Positions 9,055 through 16,971 of a DNA stretch of 64,000 nt are shown here, in pieces. Each line of letters begins with the position of its first letter. The first letter of the stretch is position 1. Below the pieces are notes generated by a model. It did no database searches. It worked only from the letters and a program-made list of their open reading frames with translations, and was not told where the DNA came from. The stretch lies in the NCBI GenBank assembly GCA_963708165.1, contig OY970187.1, positions 2,914,001 to 2,978,000 of the forward strand. Direction: 5' to 3'. The DNA comes from Rubricoccus sp963708165. Its GTDB lineage: Bacteria > Bacteroidota > Rhodothermia > Rhodothermales > Rubricoccaceae. A program made the position numbers and the translations under genes.

Positions 9055-9522
9055 CTAGCTCAGGCGCCGGAGTACGTCCAGTTGGTCTGCGAGAGCGATG
9101 TCCTTGGGACGCCCAAGCGCCCGCTTCGACGCGATAAGCCCGTCGAGCGTGAGGAGCCGAACGGGGTGACCGAACAGGTCGATCTCGATGCTGGCTTTTT
9201 CGACCTCCTCATAGTCACCGAGGCCCAGCACCGACGGGAGAAAGTCGATGGCGCCAACCGAGGTCGTGAGAGTGAGGAGCGGCGTGTCTCGGAGCGTCCG
9301 AGCGTCCCACACGAATGGAAGGCCGGGCTCAATGTCTCGCGGGTACGGGTCGAAGGGCCGGAGCGCGTCCGCCAGCCTCTGGCGGTTGCCCTCATCTGGC
9401 GCGTAGCACAGGTCGAGGTCTCCCGTGACGTAGCTGGCGCCGTGAGCCACCGCGGCCATGCCGCCGATGAGGACGTAGCGGACGCCGTCCAGGGCCGCGA
9501 TCAGAACGTCAGGTTTGAGCAC
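9055..9522 (-). CDS. Nucleotidyltransferase-fold protein (AbiEii/MNT-like)
   Basis: From the GTG at 9522 the product is 155 residues and begins LKPDVLIAALDGVRYVLIGG. It has the nucleotidyltransferase motif GGMAAVAHG followed by TGDLDLCY, supplying the two metal-binding Asp residues (DxD), and the later LTLDGLIASKRALGRPKD typical of AbiEii-like and DUF6036-type proteins. An alternative GTG at 9543 adds seven residues. It overlaps the end of the 57-residue upstream gene by 14 bp, so the two are co-translated. Such pairs can be toxin-antitoxin systems, but neither toxicity nor a known antitoxin family is evident here. Confidence 0.8.
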   Translation of the reverse strand: MLKPDVLIAALDGVRYVLIGGMAAVAHGASYVTGDLDLCYAPDEGNRQRLADALRPFDPYPRDIEPGLPFVWDARTLRDTPLLTLTTSVGAIDFLPSVLGLGDYEEVEKASIEIDLFGHPVRLLTLDGLIASKRALGRPKDIALADQLDVLRRLS

Positions 9523-9682
9523 GGCTTGGGTTCGGGTTGGCACGGCGGAGCGCTTCCACGAGCTGGAGCGCCTGTCCGTTCTTTTCGATCCGCTCGGTCG
9601 GCGTCAGCCGCAGTCTCTCGCGGAGAAGCGAGAGGTCTTGGTCCGCGTCGCTAGGGGTGCGAGGAGATGGGGTGTCATCCAT
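9509..9682 (-). CDS. Small hypothetical protein paired with nucleotidyltransferase
   Basis: An uninterrupted 57-residue frame, ATG to TGA, overlapping the start of the nucleotidyltransferase gene. Its sequence is charged and helical: an N-terminal Pro/Asp tail, then DLSLLRERLRLTPTERIEKN and QALQLVEALRR. Short partners with an ERL-x-LTPxERI-x-N pattern often precede such nucleotidyltransferases; I infer a partner role from position and overlap. A -7-like element TATCCTT ends five bases before the ATG, suggesting a very short or absent leader. Confidence 0.65.
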   Translation of the reverse strand: MDDTPSPRTPSDADQDLSLLRERLRLTPTERIEKNGQALQLVEALRRANPNPSRAQT

Positions 9683-9687
9683 ATCCG

Positions 9688-9694
9688 AAGGATA
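9688..9694 (-). promoter_or_regulatory. Candidate -7 element TATCCTT, leaderless arrangement
   Basis: On the minus strand TATCCTT is followed by CGGAT and then the ATG at 9682. Confidence 0.4.
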
Positions 9695-9698
9695 CGGC

Positions 9699-9718
9699 GG
9701 CCTCTGGCGCCAGAGGCC
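9699..9718. repeat. 20-bp iterated palindrome between two leftward genes
   Basis: GGCCTCTGGCGCCAGAGGCC touches the stop codon of the phosphatase gene and sits just upstream of the promoter of the next gene. Confidence 0.85.
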
Positions 9719-10035
9719 TACAGCCGCCCAGCCAGCCTCTGGCGCAGCAGCGCGACGAGCGCCGGATCCATCAACGCGTAGTCGTCCGGGATGCCGAGCG
9801 TGACGATCTCAACATCTGCGAGGTGCGGTCCGAAATCGCGCCGGAGCGCTCGCGCGTGGCGCGCCTCCATGCACACGATGAGGTCCGCCCATTCCACCAG
9901 ATCCAGCGAGACGCGTGCGTCGGCGTCGGGCGCCGTCCCGGCGCTCAGCGCCTCGACGCCAGAGGTCGCGGCGAACACCCGCTCGGCGGTCGGGCTGCGG
10001 AGGCGGTTGCGGGAGCAGACGAACAGGACGCGCAT
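9718..10035 (-). CDS. Low-molecular-weight protein tyrosine phosphatase-like protein
   Basis: A 105-residue protein beginning MRVLFVCSRNRLRSPTAERVF, which contains the N-terminal P-loop of the LMW-PTP fold (C-x-x-N-R-x-R-S-P-T). It ends with IPDDYALMDPALVALLRQR, where a DD pair supplies the usual general acid. It is shorter than classical LMW-PTPs (about 150 residues) and belongs to the compact subfamily annotated as low-molecular-weight phosphatases. Substrates are unknown. It is a single gene, flanked by palindromes on both sides. Confidence 0.85.
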   Translation of the reverse strand: MRVLFVCSRNRLRSPTAERVFAATSGVEALSAGTAPDADARVSLDLVEWADLIVCMEARHARALRRDFGPHLADVEIVTLGIPDDYALMDPALVALLRQRLAGRL

Positions 10036-10097
10036 GGCGGAGACTACGACGGCCTCTGGCGTAGCATGCGGATGGGCGGCGCCAGAGCTCAGATAGA

Positions 10098-10128
10098 CCG
10101 CCCCGCCAGCACGAGGCCAGCGGGGCGG
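10098..10128 (-). terminator. Hairpin terminator candidate after the M1 peptidase gene
   Basis: CCGCCCCGC and GCGGGGCGG form a 9-bp GC stem. It lies about 50 bp past the peptidase stop; the T-tract is weak. Confidence 0.45.
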
Positions 10129-10129
10129 C

Positions 10130-10157
10130 TTCGCCAGAGGCCTAGGCCTCTGGCGAA
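10130..10157. repeat. 28-bp perfect palindrome of two motif copies around CCTAGG
   Basis: Two inverted motif copies meet at CCTAGG, extending to TTCGCCAGAGG on the left and its complement on the right. It lies in the tail between the M1 peptidase stop and the GC hairpin. Confidence 0.85.
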
Positions 10158-10175
10158 CGGGGAGCGCCAGAGGCG

Positions 10176-12510
10176 CTATTCCATCTCCTCCATCTCGTAC
10201 ACGTCGTTCTCGCGGTCCACGTCGGGGTAGAGCCCGTCGGGGTCGATCTGCGCCATCGTAACCTCGCGGCCGTCGGTGGGGATCTCGACCGTGACCTCCT
10301 CGCTCACGCCAAAGCCTTCGACGGGGACCGCGAGGCGGGCCGTGCTGCCGTCCGCGAACGTGAGCTCGACGGTCGTGGGGAAGACGAGGCCGCTGACGTG
10401 GGAGACGGTGATGCGCGCGATGTCATCCTGAACGTCCAGGTCCAGGATTTCCGCGTCGTAGGTGCGGACGGTGTCGAACCAGCCGCGCCAGAACCAGTCC
10501 AGGTCCTCGACCGCTCACGTCCTCCATCGTGCGGAAGAAGTCAGCGGGCTGCGGGTGCTTGTAGGCCCAGCGCTCGATGTACGCCTTGAAGGCGCGGTCG
10601 AAGCGCTCCTCGCCCAGAACGGCCGTGCGGAGCAGCTTGAGGCCCATGCCGGGCTTGAAGTAGCTGTTCCAGCCGCCCTCGTTGCCGCTGAGTTGATCGG
10701 CATAGGTCAGGATCTCGTCGTCGCCGCTGCCGAAGGTGCCGGTGAGGCGCGCGAAGGTGTCGGGGTCGAGAAGTTGGACGCCCTGCGTGCGCTCGGCCTG
10801 GCCATAGCCCGCGATGCTCGTGTCCGGGTTCTCGTTGTAGTACTGGATCGCCGAGGGGCCGTTGATGAACGTGTTGAAGCCCTCGTCCATCCACGCGTGG
10901 CGGCGCTCGTCCGAGCCCACGATCATGGGGAACCAGTTGTGGCCCAACTCATGGTCCACAACGCCGAACAGGCTGAAGTGGCGGCTGCGGACCGACGAGA
11001 AGTGGATCATCGGGTACTCCATGCCGCCGACGTGGCTCGCGACGTTGATCGCGACCGGGTAGGGGTAGGGGTACCAGTACGAGTTGTTCTCGATGGAGGC
11101 TTTGCCGAAGCGCGTGGCCTCTTCCCAGCCGGGCTCCTCTGGCGTGCCCAGACCCTCCTTCGGGTAGGCGCTCATGATGAGCACGTTGTTGGTGCTGCCG
11201 TCCTGCATCGTGATGGGCGCGTTGGCAGCGTCCACGATGAAGGCCGTACTCGCGGCCCAGGCCACATCGCGCGCGTTCTCGGCGCGGAAGCGCCACGTGG
11301 TCATGCCGCTGCGCGGGCCGCTCTGGCCGATCTCCGCCTCGGTCGCGATGTAGACGCGCTCGTCCGACGTGCGGGCGCGGTCCAGCCTCTGGCGCTGCTC
11401 ACTTGAGTAGACATCGCTTGCGTTCTGCAGCGCGCCTGCGGAGACGACCTGCATGTTGGCGGGCACGGTCAGCGCGAGGTCGAAGTCGCCGTATTCCAGA
11501 TAGAACTCGCCCGTCCCGAGGTAGGGCAGGTTGTTCCAGCCGTTCACGTCGTCGAAGACGGTGACGCGGGGGTACCACTGCGCGATGCTGTAGATGGTGC
11601 CGTCGGCCACGTCCAAGCGGCCCATGCGGGGCGTGCCGCTGCCCTCGGGCACGCGGAAGCTGAACGGGATGACCACCTCGGTCTCTCCGCCAGAGGCCCG
11701 GAGCGGCGTCGCGAGGTCGAGCCGCATCCGCGTGTCGTACACGTTGGGCGTGACCGCGCGGCCGTCCACGGTGATGGTGCCCAGGCGGTAGCCGTTGCGT
11801 ACGTCCAGCGTCGCGCCGTCGGCGCGGCTTCCGGCACTCGCGCCGCGGGAGGTGGGCACGAACAGGTTTTGCTCCAGCTGGAACCACATCTGGTCCAGAT
11901 CCTCGGCGACGTTGTTGGTGTAGCTCAGAACGACCTCGCCGGAGATGATGTGCGTGGCGGGGTCCAGGCTGACCGCGATCTTGTAGTCGGCCTCCTGCTG
12001 CCAGTAGTCCGGGCCGGGTCGGCCGCTGGCGCTGCGGTACGCGTTGGGCGTGGGGAGCGCGAAGGGCTCGAAGAGGTCCTTGACCGGCTCGATGGGCGGC
12101 GCGGCCTCGGCGATGGCTTCCTCCATCGTCTCCATGTCGGCGCGACCGGCCTCGATCTGAGATGTGCCGTTGCCGATGGTGAGCGTCGCGATCAACTCGT
12201 CGTCCGTCGATGGTGCCTTCCATGCTGAACGGCGGGCTGCCGCCCGTCACCTCGAAGGTGCCCACGTAGGTGAACGCTGCCGTCCGAGTCCGTGAGCGTC
12301 GTGCCGGTAAGCGTGGCGTCGAGGCCCTGCGTCGTCGAGCGTCATGCGCCCGTCTTCGCCGCTGGGCGCGATGACGAGGAAGCCGGAGTCGACGGTCTCG
12401 TTGTCGTCGGGGTTGATGAAGTCAAACGCCCAGACGCCGGAGGCGTCTTGTGCCCACGCGCCGCTGGCGGCGAAGGCGAGAAGCAGGGTGAGAAGAGTAC
12501 GAAGTTGCAT
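10176..12510 (-). CDS. M1-family zinc metallopeptidase, secreted (three frameshifts)
   Basis: The start at 12510 encodes a signal peptide (MQLRTLLTLLLAFAASGAWA) and then a short N-terminal beta domain. The catalytic region has the GGMEYP substrate motif and the gluzincin signature HELGHNWF (bases about 10931-10957) with the downstream Glu in WMDEGFNTF, i.e. HExxH-x18-E. The family cleaves N-terminal amino acids from peptides. The frame changes at about 12336-12265, about 12205 and about 10515, after which the C-terminal domain ends in an acidic tail. Because all domains are present, I treat it as one gene with assembly indels. It is divergent from the ABC ATPase gene. Confidence 0.85.
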
Positions 12511-12807
12511 GGAGGAGGGGGGGAAGCAGCGGGCGCCGGAGCTCGGCGCCAGAGGCGCGAAGCGAGCGAAACACGGCGGCGGGTGACGGTGCCAACGGGC
12601 ACCGCGGCGATCATGGGTGCGGCCGGAGCCGGCGGAAGACCGTGCGAAGGCGCGCCAGCAGGCCTCTGGCGTGAGGGGCCGGCTCGGCCGCAGGGTGCGG
12701 TCACGCGGGTCCGCCCGAGGCGGGAGCAGGCGCAGCGAAACCCCGCGCGTGCGCCGCGGTCCACCGCGCATGACCGACGCGACTCCGGCCTCTGGCGAGG
12801 CGACCGT

Positions 12808-13530
12808 TTGAAACGCCCTGATTCTGCCCTCTGGGCCGGGGGCGACCTCGTGCTCGACCTTCGCGGTGTGACCAAGCGCTACGCTGAGGGCTCAGGCTTC
12901 CGCGACGTGCTCGCGGGCGCAGACCTTGGGCTGGAACGCGGCGCGTTGGGCGCGCTCGTGGGCCGCTCCGGCGCGGGCAAGAGCACGCTGCTCAACCTGA
13001 TCTCCGGGATCGACCAGCCAGACACGGGCGAGGTCGTGGTGGACGGCACGCACTTGGAGCGGCTGAGCGAGCGCGACCGGACGCTGTTCCGGCGCCAGCA
13101 CCTCGGGTTCATCTTCCAGTTCTACAACCTCGTGCCCACGCTGACGGTCGAGGAAAACGTGCGCTTCCTTCTCGACCTCAACGGCGTCGCCGCGCCAGAG
13201 GCCCGCGACCGCGCGCACGCGCTCTTGGAGGAGGTTGGCCTTGCCGACCGCGCGGCGGCGTTCCCGGACCGGCTCTCGGGTGGTGAGCAGCAGCGCGTCG
13301 CCATCGCCCGCGCCCTCGCGCACGAGCCGTCGCTGGTTCTCGCCGACGAGCCGACGGGCGATCTGGACGGCGACACGGGCCTGCTCATCCTCGACCTCTT
13401 GGAGCGCATGACGCGCGCCAGAGGCCGCACGCTGCTCATGGTCACGCACGACGAGTCCACGCTGACGCGCGCGGACGTGGTGTTCCGCTTGGGTGCGGGC
13501 GAGGTGACCGCGGAGCGCCGCACGCGGTAG
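12808..13530 (+). CDS. ABC transporter ATP-binding protein (LolD/MacB type)
   Basis: About 240 residues with Walker A GRSGAGKST, Q-loop FIFQFYNLVPTLTVEENV, signature LSGGEQQR, Walker B LVLADEPTGDLD and switch His in MVTHD. The QFYNLVPTLTVEENV stretch and the compact size match the LolD/MacB/FtsE group, which drives lipoprotein or peptide release across the envelope. The matching permease is not next to it. The start is uncertain: TTG at 12808 and GTG at 12850 are possible in frame. An ATG at 12770 gives MTDATPASGEATV and would join if one T were missing from the GTTT run near 12806. Confidence 0.85.
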   Translation: MKRPDSALWAGGDLVLDLRGVTKRYAEGSGFRDVLAGADLGLERGALGALVGRSGAGKSTLLNLISGIDQPDTGEVVVDGTHLERLSERDRTLFRRQHLGFIFQFYNLVPTLTVEENVRFLLDLNGVAAPEARDRAHALLEEVGLADRAAAFPDRLSGGEQQRVAIARALAHEPSLVLADEPTGDLDGDTGLLILDLLERMTRARGRTLLMVTHDESTLTRADVVFRLGAGEVTAERRTR

Positions 13531-13548
13531 GCCTCTGGCGCCAGAGGC
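13531..13548. repeat. 18-bp iterated palindrome immediately after a stop codon
   Basis: GCCTCTGGCGCCAGAGGC begins on the base after the ABC ATPase stop TAG. A likely transcription-end hairpin. Confidence 0.85.
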
Positions 13549-13589
13549 TGCGTGTTTTGTTCTCTGAAAGGTGGCGCATGCTCGGCTGG

Positions 13590-13768
13590 GACCCCCCGGT
13601 CGACACGCCTGGACGGCGGTCAACCTGTCCCCCTTGTCAAGGGGGACAATCCACATCTCAACTCTTTCGGGACGCCAGAGGCTAGCCTCGTCGTCGGGAG
13701 GACCGCGGTGGGAATGTCCTGCTCATTGGGGGGACAGCTTCGCGACCAACGGGCGAGCAAAGCGGGGG
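13590..13768. mobile_element. MITE-like repeat, copy 2
   Basis: It shares with copy 1 the perfect hairpin TGTCCCCCTTGTCAAGGGGG, the following ACAATCCA-ATCTCAA, the CCGCGGTGGGAAT core and the right arm ACAGCTTCGCGACCAACGGG. The left arm and the second hairpin are more decayed. A motif copy lies inside. It occupies most of the gene-free interval 13531-13853. Confidence 0.7.
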
Positions 13769-13797
13769 TTATCCACGCCCTTGGCCTACCGCTAGGC

Positions 13798-13827
13798 GCC
13801 TCTGGCGAGAGCGCTCTCGCCAGAGGC
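13798..13827. repeat. 30-bp perfect palindrome
   Basis: GCCTCTGGCGAGAGC is followed directly by its reverse complement. A second inverted motif pair with a 2-base centre (CGCCAGAG-GT-CTCTGGCG) follows at 13836-13853, touching the stop of the leftward CreD-like gene. Confidence 0.85.
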
Positions 13828-13853
13828 CAAAATCCCGCCAGAGGTCTCTGGCG

Positions 13854-15200
13854 TTAGCCCGCGCTCACGGCGGGCTTTGCGGGTCGCGTGCGGCGGACCG
13901 GCGGCTCATCGGGTCGCGCCAGAAGCGTTTCCCAGTCGATGCGGCCGGTGGCCTGCATGACGATGAACAACGTCGCGATGGAGAGCAAGGTGACGGCCAG
14001 GCCGGTAAAGCCCTCCAGAAAGAACGTGCACGCGAAGCCGACGAGGTAGACCAGTTGCGCGCCGCCGACCTCGACGAGTGCGAACCGGAGCCCGCTCACC
14101 AGCCGCATGTAGCTCACCACGAGTCCCATGCTCACGAGCGACGAAATGATCAACGCGACGCCCACGCTCAGGTGATCGACCGAGTACGCCAGCAGCAGGT
14201 GGAAGGCGAAAAAGGCCGCGCCGAGGAAGAAGTAGTGCATCGGGTGCAGACGCACGCCGCGCAGGAGCGTGAGCACGAAAACGGCGAAAAAGAACAGGAA
14301 CAGGCTGACGGGCGCGAAAAACGTCACGCGGCTGACCCAGGGGCCGGGGTTGAGTTTTTGGGGCATCGCCATGCCGATGGCGGCATCGGTAACGAGCGTG
14401 CCTTTGTCCCAGGCCAGCGTCCAGCCCTTGCCGCTTTTGCGCTTCTCGGTCGGCGAGAGCGTGCCGGGTGGGAAGTCCACGTCGCGGAAATCGGTTGTCA
14501 TGGTGAGCGCGAAGTCGCGGATCGTCGCGACGCCGCCCGCATTGGTGGAGCCTCTGGGTGCGGATGCGGATTCGGTGACGCCATTGGCCTCTGGCGCGAG
14601 TTCGTAGCGCCACGTGCTCGTGCCCTGCGACGTGTAGCCGACGCGGACCTCGGCGCTCTCGCCGGGCTCTAGCTCGATGCGGTGGGCGAGCGCGCCGGCG
14701 TCGACGCTGGCCTCGACCGAGTCGCCATCGACGAGGAGTTGCACGTCTCCGAAGACGGCGGCCTGGGAGGGCAGGCGGAAGCGGAAGTCGTACGTCGCCG
14801 TGTCGTCGGTTTCGTTGGCGATGCCGTAGCGACCGCCGAACGCGATGTCGTAGGTCGGGTACCAGAGCAGCCCTTTGCGGCGGTGCTCCAGCGACACCTT
14901 GGTCCGGATGCGGCTGCTCGTGGCGCTGGCGGCGTGGGAGAACACGTAGGGCTCGGCCGTGGTCTCCGTCTCGCCGGGCGCGCCACCTTGCTTGGGCCGC
15001 GTCACGTTTTCCGTCACCGTTTCGAGGCGCGAAACCGCAGGAGCGTGCTGCACCTGCTCGCCACCCCACAGCCGCCCGACGGCCATTTGCATGTCACGGT
15101 CCTGGCTGTGCGTGCGCTCGACAACGGTGGCGCCGAGCATCGCCCAGGCGATGCAGCAGCAGATGAAAATGAAGGCGATGGCGATGATGCGTTTGGTCAT
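13854..15200 (-). CDS. CreD-like inner-membrane protein
   Basis: A 448-residue protein with one N-terminal helix (residues 4-24), a large beta-rich non-cytoplasmic domain (about 60-290), and five or six C-terminal helices. The second half resembles CreD/Cet proteins, with HYFFLGAAFFAFHLLLAYSV as the equivalent of the CreD LLG-x(n)-FYLLLLSLSEH segment. CreD is a membrane protein linked to envelope stress and colicin or beta-lactam phenotypes in Gram-negatives; its molecular activity is unknown. The N-terminal domain here is diverged, so I call it CreD-like. It is the last gene of a leftward series from 19456. Confidence 0.65.
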   Translation of the reverse strand: MTKRIIAIAFIFICCCIAWAMLGATVVERTHSQDRDMQMAVGRLWGGEQVQHAPAVSRLETVTENVTRPKQGGAPGETETTAEPYVFSHAASATSSRIRTKVSLEHRRKGLLWYPTYDIAFGGRYGIANETDDTATYDFRFRLPSQAAVFGDVQLLVDGDSVEASVDAGALAHRIELEPGESAEVRVGYTSQGTSTWRYELAPEANGVTESASAPRGSTNAGGVATIRDFALTMTTDFRDVDFPPGTLSPTEKRKSGKGWTLAWDKGTLVTDAAIGMAMPQKLNPGPWVSRVTFFAPVSLFLFFFAVFVLTLLRGVRLHPMHYFFLGAAFFAFHLLLAYSVDHLSVGVALIISSLVSMGLVVSYMRLVSGLRFALVEVGGAQLVYLVGFACTFFLEGFTGLAVTLLSIATLFIVMQATGRIDWETLLARPDEPPVRRTRPAKPAVSAG

Positions 15201-15275
15201 GGTCGGGGAGAAAAGCGTGGTGTTCGGCAGCCTCTGGCGGAAGCGCGAGAGGCGTGTGTGATGTGCTGAGAAGTG

Positions 15276-15293
15276 GCCTCTGGCGCCAGAGGC
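15276..15293. repeat. 18-bp iterated palindrome
   Basis: GCCTCTGGCGCCAGAGGC between the ferritin-like gene and the CreD-like gene, both leftward; further single motifs flank it. Confidence 0.85.
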
Positions 15294-15317
15294 TGTAGCC
15301 CGCCAGAGGCTGTGGTG

Positions 15318-16082
15318 TCAGGCCGCCAGAGGCGACGGGCGAGGGCTCGCGACGGGCTCGACGCGGATCACGCGGCGCTCCAGCGCCTCGGCGCAGGCCG
15401 CGACGAAGTCGGGGTAGGTGAAGCCTGCGCGGCGCAGCACGGGGCGATGCACGTCCAGCCAGACGACCGTGGCGGTCCCGGCCATCAAGCCGCGGTGGGC
15501 GGCGCGCGCCAGAGGCCGCCTCCACGCCGGGCGCTCGCTCTGAAGCAGCGCCAGCCGCTCGGCGTGAAAGCGGACGTGCGCCGATTCGTCGCGCAGGATC
15601 TGGGCGCAGAGCGCCGTCGTGACCGGGCACTCGGTGGCGTCGCGCAGAGCGGCGTAGTAGACCAGCGCGACGATCTCGGCGGTGACGAGAACGCGCAGGC
15701 AGACCTCGAGCCCGTCGCCGAGTCCCATCTTGCGGAGCGCTCTGAACACGCCGTCTACGGCCGAGTCTGTCTTCAAGCGCTCGCCTGCGGACGTGAGCAG
15801 GTAGGCCAGTTCGGAGGCGTGGCGGGCCTCTTCGCCGATAAAGAGGTGCATCGCTTCGGCGTAGGCCGGATCTCCTGTGCGCTCGGCGTAGCGCTCGGCG
15901 CAGCGGCGCAGGTAGCGGCCCTCGGACTGCTCGCCGAGCTGAAATTCCTGAACCGACGCCACGACGGCGCGGCGGTCCTCTGGCGTCCAGCGGACGGGTG
16001 TGTCCCAGGGGATGGGACGGGAAGCGGTGGCGTTGCGCGCGAAAACATCGCGCCAGTCGGCGGAGGTGCGGAGGCGGGGCAT
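15318..16082 (-). CDS. Ferritin-like diiron protein
   Basis: A 254-residue, mostly helical protein. Four helices supply the di-metal pattern: EFQLGEQSEGRYL, IGEEARHASELAYL (E-x-x-H), VTAEIVALVYYAAL and ILRDESAHVRFHAERL (E-x-x-H). This is the ferritin-like/rubrerythrin/AurF-type four-helix arrangement for a carboxylate-bridged diiron site. Whether it is an oxygenase, an oxidase or a metal carrier cannot be read from the sequence. It follows uppS by 34 bp on the same strand, so the two may be co-transcribed. Confidence 0.75.
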   Translation of the reverse strand: MPRLRTSADWRDVFARNATASRPIPWDTPVRWTPEDRRAVVASVQEFQLGEQSEGRYLRRCAERYAERTGDPAYAEAMHLFIGEEARHASELAYLLTSAGERLKTDSAVDGVFRALRKMGLGDGLEVCLRVLVTAEIVALVYYAALRDATECPVTTALCAQILRDESAHVRFHAERLALLQSERPAWRRPLARAAHRGLMAGTATVVWLDVHRPVLRRAGFTYPDFVAACAEALERRVIRVEPVASPRPSPLAA

Positions 16083-16116
16083 GGATCAGGCGGCGAGGTG
16101 AGCGAGGGGCGAGGCG

Positions 16117-16896
16117 TCAGCGGGTGGAGCGCTGGTCGGTGGAGCGCCAGAGGCCGGGCCGAGGCCCCCGAAGCGCCTCTGGCGACGAGCGGAAGTCCGC
16201 GACGGCATCGGCGAGCGTGTCGCCGGTCACGTCGGGCCAGGGCAGGTCGAGGAAGAGGAGCTCGGCGTAGGCCAGCTCCCAGAGCAGGAAATCGCTCAGG
16301 CGGCGCTCGCCGCTCGTGCGCACGAAGAGGTCGACCGGGCAGGCGTCCACGCCGTCGGGGTGGAGCGCGCGGCCGAGCGCGGCCTCCATGTCCTCGCGGG
16401 TCACGCCAGAGGCCTCTGGCGTGACCCGCGAGGAGGCGCGGGCGCCAGAGGCCAGATCGGTCACGGCGCGGCAGATCGCGTCTCGCGAGGAGTAATCCAG
16501 CGCCAGGCGCAGGTGCAGGCGTGTGCCGTGGCGCGTTTCCCACTCGGCGCGGGCGAGCGCGCTGCGGATGGTGCCGGGCAGGCGGTCGCGGCGTCCGATC
16601 GCGCTCAGGCGCACGCCAGAGGCTTTGAGCTCGGGCACTTCGCGGCGGAGGCCCAAGCCGAACAAGCCCATCAGCGCCGTGACCTCGGCGCGCGGGCGCT
16701 TCCAGTTGTCGGACGAGAAGGCGTAGAGCGTGAGTGTGGTCACGCCAGAGGCAGGCGCGGCGCGCACGACGCGGCGCACGGCGTCGACGCCCGCGCGGTG
16801 GCCTTCGGCGCGGGGCAGGCCGCGGGCCTCGGCCCAGCGGCCGTTGCCGTCCATGACGAGCGCGACATGGAGTCCTTGTCGGAGAGTGGTTTGCAT
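16117..16896 (-). CDS. uppS: Isoprenyl transferase (undecaprenyl diphosphate synthase family)
   Basis: The 259-residue protein contains the diphosphate-binding motif MDGNGRWA (Asp16 catalytic), the HRAGVDAVRRVV helix, FSSDNWKRP, the LALDYSSRDAI strand, and the C-terminal VDLFVRTSGERRLSDFLLWE and AYAELLFLDLPWPD. It condenses isopentenyl units into the C55 carrier used for peptidoglycan and O-antigen. The region between the DYSSRD strand and VDLFVRTSGE, a variable surface loop in the family, is lengthened by SSRVTPEASGVTRED, which is the translation of a 44-bp perfect palindrome. The ATG at 16896 lies inside a conserved upstream motif, which may mean a very short leader. Confidence 0.93.
   Translation of the reverse strand: MQTTLRQGLHVALVMDGNGRWAEARGLPRAEGHRAGVDAVRRVVRAAPASGVTTLTLYAFSSDNWKRPRAEVTALMGLFGLGLRREVPELKASGVRLSAIGRRDRLPGTIRSALARAEWETRHGTRLHLRLALDYSSRDAICRAVTDLASGARASSRVTPEASGVTREDMEAALGRALHPDGVDACPVDLFVRTSGERRLSDFLLWELAYAELLFLDLPWPDVTGDTLADAVADFRSSPEALRGPRPGLWRSTDQRSTR
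16391..16434. repeat. 44-bp perfect palindrome inside uppS
   Basis: The left half TCCTCGCGGGTCACGCCAGA-GG (16391-16412) is matched base for base by the right half (16413-16434). The centre is the GGCC-type iterated motif; flanking GTCAC and CGCGAGG arms extend it. It stays in frame and is translated as part of a loop. Confidence 0.95.
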
Positions 16897-16902
16897 TTCA
16901 AA
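16885..16902 (-). promoter_or_regulatory. Shared upstream element over the uppS start
   Basis: TTTGAAATGCAAACCACT on the minus strand overlaps the uppS ATG. It differs at one base from the element at 18311-18328 and contains the inverted TTTG-N5-CAAA. It is either a CTTTG-type -7 box or an operator. Confidence 0.5.
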
Positions 16903-16971
16903 GTGTGGATGTGTGAGCGAAGGGCCGAATCAGCCTCTGGCGAGAACGCATCGCGCCAGAGGCCGCGAGGT

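Noticed and set aside
12292..12807. N-terminal extension of the ABC ATPase of about 170 residues
   Set aside because: It is the antisense of the M1 peptidase signal region and promoter DNA, low-complexity Arg/Gly, and unlike ABC proteins.
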